Below are positions 14,362 to 19,699 of a stretch of DNA of 19,699 nt, in pieces. The position numbers were made by a program, and so were the translations under genes. Every line of letters starts with the position of its first letter. Within the stretch, counting starts at the first letter, position 1. Source of the DNA: Myxococcales bacterium (GTDB lineage: Bacteria > Myxococcota > Polyangia > Fen-1088); assembly GCA_003159055.1 (NCBI GenBank), contig PMLH01000649.1, forward strand, positions 1 through 19,699, read 5' to 3'. Under the pieces are notes generated by a model, which saw nothing but the letters and a program-made list of their open reading frames with translations, made no database searches and was not told the DNA's origin.

Positions 14362-17300
14362 ATGAAAAAGCACCGCCTTCCATCAACTCTGCTGGCCGTC
14401 ACCCTGGGGATTGCCGCTGGCTGGTCTGCGCCGCGAATCGCCTTCGCCGCGGCCAATCTGGATCCGTTCGCGCGGGCGCCCGACAGGAAGCTTTCGCCGT
14501 TCCGCACCGCCCAGGCAGAAGAAGCCCCCGACTCGCAAAAGCCAAGCGAGAAGCCCGAGGCCGCACCCAAGGCCGGCCCCGCGGCCGCAGCCGCCGGACC
14601 GAGCGCAAACACGAAGCCGGAAGCTGAACCGGCGAAGACCTCCGCCTCGGCTGGTCACGGGCCCGTCTGCGTGCGCGACGACGAATGTCCGGTGAGCACC
14701 ATCTGCGAGAACGGAACCTGCCAGCCCTTCGAGCGGCCGATCGACATTCTGCTGTATCGCAAGGAAGGCCGCAGCACGTCGGTCATCCCCTTGTACTTCT
14801 CCCAGCGCGGAACGCCGGGACATCGGGTCTTCGCGCCGCTCTACTTCCATTTCTGGAGCCAGGAAGGCCACACGCAGATCTTCGCGCCCTTCTATTGGCG
14901 CGTGGAGGACTACCTCAAGCAACGCGTGGTCCTGGTCATCCCGCCGTATGCACAGACCAAGCAGCCCGACGCTCGGTCGTGGGCGGTCTGGCCGTTCGTC
15001 TACCTGTCGACCAAGTTCGGCTGGGCCGCGCCGCCGCTGCTTTCGTTCAAGGTCGGCGATCCAGACCACGGTAGCGCGTTCGGCATGTGGTTCTTGCTCT
15101 ACTTCTGGACACGAACGCCAGACTCGAAATTCGACCTGCTGTTCCCATTCGCCATTTCCAAGCGTTCGAAGGAATCCGCGTTCACCTGGGCCCTTCCCCT
15201 GAACTTCTACTGGAGGAGCGGCCAGGACAAGAACCTGCTCGCACTGCCGCTGTTCTATCAAAATGAACACCGCGACGGCGGCAACTTCGTGTCGTGGCTT
15301 GGCTACGCTTCCGGCGAAGGAACCAACACCAACGGATCGTTTCTTTGGCTCTACTGGTACGGCCGTTCCAAAGCGTCGAACTACGACGTGCTATTCCCCA
15401 TCTTGTGGAGCTTCCGCTCGCCGGGCGCTAACACGACCATCATGCCGCCGCTGTTCCATTTCCGCAGCGGCGACAGCACGATCGGCACCTTCGCGCTGCT
15501 CGGTTGGTGGGCCAGCGACAAGAAGGCCGGATCGAATTGGCAGCTGGCGTTTCCGTTCTACTTCCGCAAGAGCAGCGACAACGACGCAAAGACCTTCCAC
15601 CTCTGGCCGACCGGTACCTATCAACGAGACGCCAAGGAAGGTGCGCGCTACCTGACCATGCTGGTTCCGCCCCTCATCTACTGGCGGGACAAGACATCGG
15701 AAACCGATTTCGAGCTGCTCTACTTCCGGCACCATGACATTCCCGGCGACGCACGCACGACCATCGTGGGGAACTACTACCGTCGCGACGATCCACAAGG
15801 CGCCACCCGCTCGCTTTTTCCGCTGTTCTGGTACTTCCGCGACCAAGCTTCCGGCGCGACTGCGCACGCTCTGTTACCCTTCTACTTTCGCCGCAACGCG
15901 CCCGACGAAAAGCTGACCGCGGCAGGGATCTTTCCGCTGTGGGCGTACTACCGCAAATCCGCCGACGGTGACGCGAGCGGCGGGCTGTTTCCGCTGGCCT
16001 TCTTCGGCAGCCATAAGGATCGCAGCCACGCTGTCGTGTTGCCCTTGTTCTGGCGATTCCGCAGCGCCGAGGCGAGCACCACGGCGCTCCTCCCGCTGTT
16101 CTATACCTCGTCGGACAGGCTGTCTTCGAGCACGGCCGTCTTCCCCCTGCTCTACTTCTCGGGACAGGACCAAGGGGAGAGCTACCGCATCCAGATTCCG
16201 TTGTATTGGCATTTCGCCGACCAGCGCAGCGGGACGTCCACGACCGTGGCTCCGCCGTACTTCCGGTACACCCATCCTAAGGGCTACGCGGCCGGTGTCT
16301 TCCCCGTGCTTTTCTGGGGCGGCGGTGGGCCGCGGCGACACTTCGCTGTATTTCCATTGTTCTGGTGGTTCCGCGATGACGCCCAGGATCGCACCACCAC
16401 CGTGGTCGCAAACTACCTGCACCGTCGCCATGGTGACGAAACCACCGACGCCTTCTTCCCGCTGTTTCATTATCGCCGCGGCGTCAAGCCTGGCGGCCAG
16501 GACGAAACCAGCCTGACGCTGTTTCCGCTCTTCCACTACCGCCGCGATTCGCAAACCACGCGCTTTGTCTCGCCGCTGGCCGCCTGGTCGCGAACCCCCG
16601 CAAGAAAGGTCGGCCTGGTTGGTCCGTACTTCTGGTACGGCAGCCCCACGGTCGCGGCACGCGGAATTCCCCTGCTCTACCTCGACCACACCCAGCTCGA
16701 CACGGGCGAGCGAACCCGCATGTGGGGTCCGTATGTCGCTTTCGACGGGCCTGGCCACGAAGCGCGTTCGCTGTTTCCGCTGTGGGCGCGTTATCGAAAT
16801 GCGACCGAGCAAGCAAGTTACGTCTTCCCCACCTTCTTCCACCTGCGCCGAAACGATGGTTACCAGCTCGACACCTTCTTCCCGCTGCTCTGGCTGTCGA
16901 AGTCGCCCACCACCCACACCACCGTCGTCGGCCCGTACTTCACCCATCACTCGCCCAGCGGACAATCGGCGGGGTTGCTTCCGTTCTATCTGACACTGCA
17001 CAACCCGAAGCGCGCCCTCACGGTGACGCCGCTCTTTCTTGCGCACACCAACCACGAGAGCAACACGCGACGGGTGGCCTCGTGGCTCTACTACGAGCGA
17101 AAAAGCCCGGACGAGATGGTCCGAACCGTCTTGCCCCTGTGGTGGCAATCGAGGACCGCAGACAAGAGCACGGCCGTCGGCTTTCCGCTCTTCTGGCATT
17201 TCGCAGACCGCAGCCAGGACACGTCGACCACCCTGGCGGGGCTGGTGTACTGGTCGCACACGGGCAGCGAGCGAACCCGAGGCATCGTGCCGCTTGCCTG

Positions 17301-18201
17301 GTATTCGCGAGACGAGCAAAAGGGCTCCGCCAGCAATGCGCTGATGCCGCTATTCTACCAGCAGCGTTCGCCGAGCTCGTCGACGCTCCTCACCCTGCCG
17401 TTCGGCTACCGTCGCACCGGCGACAACACCTGGTGGTATGCACTCAACTTCTTCCGCAGCAACGGCTGGAAGAGCAGCTTTCACACCTTCTTCCCGCTGT
17501 GGTTCTACCATCGGGACAAGATCACCGACACGCACACGCTGGTCGTTCCGCCGCTCTTGCACTACTCACGCAAGAGTCCGGAGCGCTCGCTCAGCTCGTG
17601 GTTCCTGCTCTTCTGGCACAAGAGCAACATCACCTCGTCGTCCACCTTCGGCGTGCCGCTGGTCTATGATTTCCACGCCTATCACCAGAGCCGTTTTACC
17701 GTGGTGTTGCCACTCTTCTTCCGCTACCGCAACGAGACCAACGATCAGTCAACCATCATCACGCCGCTGTTTTTCCGCTACAGCAGCCCAAGCGACGCGA
17801 CCACCATCGCGTTTCCGCTCTACTGGCGCTTCTGGAGCGAGAATCGCGCGACCACGGTGCTTTTCCCCGTCTATTTCAACGTGCGGCGCCCCACGTCGGA
17901 CAGCACGTACGTCTTCCCGATCGTCTACTATCGCAAAGGGCTTGGCACCGAGGCTGGCACCTCGCACCTGTTCGTCTTTCCGTTCTGGGAGTCCCAGGTC
18001 AAGCGGCCCGGCGACACCATGTGGGAAGTGTTACTTGGGCTGGTTGGCTGGGAGAGAATCGGACGCAACCGATTCCTGAAGCTGCTCTTCATTCCCTTCG
18101 AGCTGGAAGCCGCGCCGGCAGCCAAGACCGCCTGGTACGGCAAGCCCGTAGCGCGCACGCGTGAGCGCGTTGCTCGTGGACTTGATATCAGGGCTTGGTA
18201 G
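14362..18201 (+). CDS. Exported giant protein of ~63 tandem 17-residue aromatic beta repeats, unknown family
   Basis: A 1279-aa protein. Residues 1-29 form a signal peptide (LLAVTLGIAAGWSAPRIAFA). Residues 30-100 are an Ala/Pro/Glu-rich linker. A small Cys module follows (C103, C109, C115, C120; Cx5Cx5Cx4C). From about 127 to 1215 the chain is built of roughly 63 units of 14-22 residues, mostly 17, with consensus P-L-[FYW]-[WYFH]-x-[FY]-R, a polar turn with S/D/G/P, then T-T-x-[VLA]-[FLV]. Examples are PLFWRFRSAEASTTALL and PLYWRFWSENRATTVLF. Each unit reads as one long amphipathic strand plus a turn, so the protein should be a huge antiparallel sheet, solenoid or outer-membrane barrel. I cannot match it to a known family. 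It has no clear Shine-Dalgarno and follows the NTF2-like gene by 31 nt. It meets the next gene head-on after 4 bp. Confidence 0.9.
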   Translation: MKKHRLPSTLLAVTLGIAAGWSAPRIAFAAANLDPFARAPDRKLSPFRTAQAEEAPDSQKPSEKPEAAPKAGPAAAAAGPSANTKPEAEPAKTSASAGHGPVCVRDDECPVSTICENGTCQPFERPIDILLYRKEGRSTSVIPLYFSQRGTPGHRVFAPLYFHFWSQEGHTQIFAPFYWRVEDYLKQRVVLVIPPYAQTKQPDARSWAVWPFVYLSTKFGWAAPPLLSFKVGDPDHGSAFGMWFLLYFWTRTPDSKFDLLFPFAISKRSKESAFTWALPLNFYWRSGQDKNLLALPLFYQNEHRDGGNFVSWLGYASGEGTNTNGSFLWLYWYGRSKASNYDVLFPILWSFRSPGANTTIMPPLFHFRSGDSTIGTFALLGWWASDKKAGSNWQLAFPFYFRKSSDNDAKTFHLWPTGTYQRDAKEGARYLTMLVPPLIYWRDKTSETDFELLYFRHHDIPGDARTTIVGNYYRRDDPQGATRSLFPLFWYFRDQASGATAHALLPFYFRRNAPDEKLTAAGIFPLWAYYRKSADGDASGGLFPLAFFGSHKDRSHAVVLPLFWRFRSAEASTTALLPLFYTSSDRLSSSTAVFPLLYFSGQDQGESYRIQIPLYWHFADQRSGTSTTVAPPYFRYTHPKGYAAGVFPVLFWGGGGPRRHFAVFPLFWWFRDDAQDRTTTVVANYLHRRHGDETTDAFFPLFHYRRGVKPGGQDETSLTLFPLFHYRRDSQTTRFVSPLAAWSRTPARKVGLVGPYFWYGSPTVAARGIPLLYLDHTQLDTGERTRMWGPYVAFDGPGHEARSLFPLWARYRNATEQASYVFPTFFHLRRNDGYQLDTFFPLLWLSKSPTTHTTVVGPYFTHHSPSGQSAGLLPFYLTLHNPKRALTVTPLFLAHTNHESNTRRVASWLYYERKSPDEMVRTVLPLWWQSRTADKSTAVGFPLFWHFADRSQDTSTTLAGLVYWSHTGSERTRGIVPLAWYSRDEQKGSASNALMPLFYQQRSPSSSTLLTLPFGYRRTGDNTWWYALNFFRSNGWKSSFHTFFPLWFYHRDKITDTHTLVVPPLLHYSRKSPERSLSSWFLLFWHKSNITSSSTFGVPLVYDFHAYHQSRFTVVLPLFFRYRNETNDQSTIITPLFFRYSSPSDATTIAFPLYWRFWSENRATTVLFPVYFNVRRPTSDSTYVFPIVYYRKGLGTEAGTSHLFVFPFWESQVKRPGDTMWEVLLGLVGWERIGRNRFLKLLFIPFELEAAPAAKTAWYGKPVARTRERVARGLDIRAW
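14739..18006 (+). repeat. Tandem array of about 63 diverged coding repeats (mostly 51 bp)
   Basis: The array encodes the repeat units of the giant exported protein. The recurring DNA core is close to TTCCCGCTGTTCTGG (FPLFW), but units are well diverged in DNA, pointing to old duplications kept by selection on the protein rather than to recent slippage. Unit lengths vary in the turns, seldom in the strand core. Boundaries are approximate. Confidence 0.75.
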
Positions 18202-18205
18202 GCAA

Positions 18206-19699
18206 CTAGTTGATCACCTTGCCCTCGAACTTCGGGTAGGCCGCCCAGGGCCCGCACGGCTTGGTCGCGTCAACCTTTGGAGGGAGGCCGGAAGCCTGCT
18301 TGATGATGGTCCCCGTGCAATCGGGGAACTTGGCGAGCGGGACTGCGCCACCTGACAGCTGGACGGTGGCACCGACGAGATCGAAGCCCGATGGCTGAAT
18401 GTTAGTCACGGACCACCGGGTGCCGGCCGAGATGCCGGCATTCGAAAGAAGGACCTGACCCTTGAAGGCCGGATCCAGAGCCGTGCTCGCCGTGGTTACC
18501 ACATGGACGGGGCCAGCATTCGACAGCACGAGGCCGACCGATCCCGTCGTCACCGCGGCTCCGCCGTCGGGATCGGAATTGTCGACCGCGAGAATGGCGG
18601 GGGAGATGGACACGTCGGTGATGGTGAATGACGTTCCAGTCGTATCCGACGGAGCCACCGTGTGGGTTCCATTGATGCGCGCGATTGCGTCGGGCCCGAG
18701 GCCTGTGAAGACCACGCTGTCGCCTGCTTCGATAGCAGCGCCCCCCGCGCCCAAGAGTGGCGCGCTGGTCACGAAAGCGACCTTGCCCGAGGTCGAATCC
18801 GGCAGGGTCACGCTTGCGAGCGATGCGCCACCCATCGCCTCCGGCGCGCACGCCTGGCTGTTGGGCTGCGCGGCGACGCAAATTCGGATGGGCCGCGACA
18901 CCTGCTTGTTGCCGAGCTTGTCGGCGGCTTCCGCTGCGACGCACGCCCAGCCGTCGTGCAGATTGTTGATAGCGTCGAACTGCCGGCCCGCGCACTGAAC
19001 CTGATCGGCCACGACCGGGCCGATGCCCCAGATGGCCGGCAGCACCTGAGGGGCATACCCGAGCGAGTAGGTCATGTATTTCTTCTTGAGAAAGCTATAA
19101 GTCGACGCGCAGAAGGGAGCGGGCGGATTCGCGTCGCTCCCCGTGCACGCTGAACCCGGTTCGTAGGTAAAATCTCCTGCGCCGGCGTTGGCGGGCAAGG
19201 GTACCAGATCGATCAGTTGGGCATCCTTGGATGACTGGGGCGAAACGGACGGGACGAGATCGGGATTGACGTCGTCGCAGATTCCGTCGGGCGGATCCGA
19301 CGTGTCAACCACCAGCGGCAAGCTGCTGTCGTCCAGGATCAGCACCTTGACTGTCGCCGGGTCGACGCCGGAAATGGTCATGAAGTCGAGCGTGCCCGTG
19401 GCCGGAAGGTTGCCCTGGTCTTCGATGCGAGCGCGGATGTCGAAGAGCTGGGTGACAATCGATCCATCGTCGATCGCATCCGGACCGACGGGGTCGAACG
19501 GCCAGCTGCAAGTTCCATCCTTCTTGTACAGGCGGTAGTTGGCCGGAGGATCGAGATCCAGGGCGGGCGGTGTGTTGTCGAGAGAGACCTCGTAGCCCAC
19601 GGAGGATTGATTGCCGAGCACGTCCTGGGCTCGGAAGGAAATGCTGGGGTAGATTGCGTAGCTCGGAAGCTGAGTCGTGTCGAAAATGTTCCGATAAGT
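18206..19699 (-). CDS. Large extracellular multi-domain protein, C-terminal part (5' end outside window)
   Basis: The minus frame is open from the right edge of the window to the TAG at 18208-18206, giving 497 residues with no start in view; the in-frame GTG at 19621 is not a believable start, because the same frame reads on upstream as normal protein (PSYAIYPSISFRAQD). The opening part (VGYEVSLDNTPPALDLDPP) is typical of Ig- or cadherin-like extracellular repeats. A Cys-containing middle region follows (CDDVNPD, ACTGSD, CAGRQFDAINNLHDGWACVA, PIRICVAA). The C-terminal 200 residues hold two related beta modules, one with GDSVVFTGLG, ARINGTHTV and TGTSFTITDV, the other with KGQVLLSNAG and GTRWSVTNIQPSGFDLVG, and the chain ends in a Cys-containing tail. 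It is probably a surface or secreted protein of unknown role. It is convergent with the giant repeat gene. Confidence 0.8.
   Translation of the reverse strand, partial: TYRNIFDTTQLPSYAIYPSISFRAQDVLGNQSSVGYEVSLDNTPPALDLDPPANYRLYKKDGTCSWPFDPVGPDAIDDGSIVTQLFDIRARIEDQGNLPATGTLDFMTISGVDPATVKVLILDDSSLPLVVDTSDPPDGICDDVNPDLVPSVSPQSSKDAQLIDLVPLPANAGAGDFTYEPGSACTGSDANPPAPFCASTYSFLKKKYMTYSLGYAPQVLPAIWGIGPVVADQVQCAGRQFDAINNLHDGWACVAAEAADKLGNKQVSRPIRICVAAQPNSQACAPEAMGGASLASVTLPDSTSGKVAFVTSAPLLGAGGAAIEAGDSVVFTGLGPDAIARINGTHTVAPSDTTGTSFTITDVSISPAILAVDNSDPDGGAAVTTGSVGLVLSNAGPVHVVTTASTALDPAFKGQVLLSNAGISAGTRWSVTNIQPSGFDLVGATVQLSGGAVPLAKFPDCTGTIIKQASGLPPKVDATKPCGPWAAYPKFEGKVIN

Overview
This window reads as chromosomal DNA from a high-GC Gram-negative bacterium of the Myxococcota type, perhaps a Polyangia relative. 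The clues are lipoproteins with long Gly/Ser 'GGxG' linkers behind a lipobox, a MopE-like Asp/Cys-rich protein, an 'HRDxSPxN' Ser/Thr kinase, a zinc-ribbon/GYF/TM/AgmX-PglI-tail protein like gliding-motility GltJ, and several small secreted proteins typical of that phylum. This placement is inferred from protein architecture, not from a marker-gene phylogeny. No tRNA, rRNA, CRISPR, IS element or phage gene was seen.

Layout. (1) 1-2482, plus strand: the C-terminal end of one GH30-like glycoside hydrolase closed by a strong intrinsic terminator, then a complete lipid-anchored GH30 enzyme on a ~130-residue Gly/Ser stalk. (2) 2694-11738, minus strand, five genes read right to left: a tail-anchored Ser/Thr kinase, the GltJ/AgmX-like envelope protein, a 925-aa fused radical SAM/DUF2344 protein, a secreted or membrane TPR protein, and a MopE-like lipoprotein whose start overlaps the TPR stop (TGATG). 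(3) 11739-12500: a long imperfect hairpin made of GCACAGAG direct repeats, a small minus-strand lipoprotein, and a divergent promoter region. (4) 12501-18201, plus strand: glyA, a secreted SH3-like/NTF2-like protein 6 nt behind it, and a 1279-aa exported protein made of about 63 tandem ~17-residue aromatic beta repeats. (5) 18206-19699, minus strand: the C-terminal part of a large extracellular protein, convergent with the repeat protein across only 4 bp.

How the parts fit. The window is dominated by cell-surface functions: polysaccharide degradation (GH30 pair), envelope-spanning signalling or motility-like machinery (kinase plus GltJ-like protein), and secreted structural proteins. The housekeeping gene glyA heads a transcription unit with two exported proteins of unknown role. 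The most novel item is the 63-unit repeat protein at 14362-18201, which I cannot assign to any described family. Three genes (glyA, the rSAM gene, the TPR gene) lack a Shine-Dalgarno sequence and carry a -10-like hexamer 7-8 nt before their ATG, which hints at leaderless transcripts.
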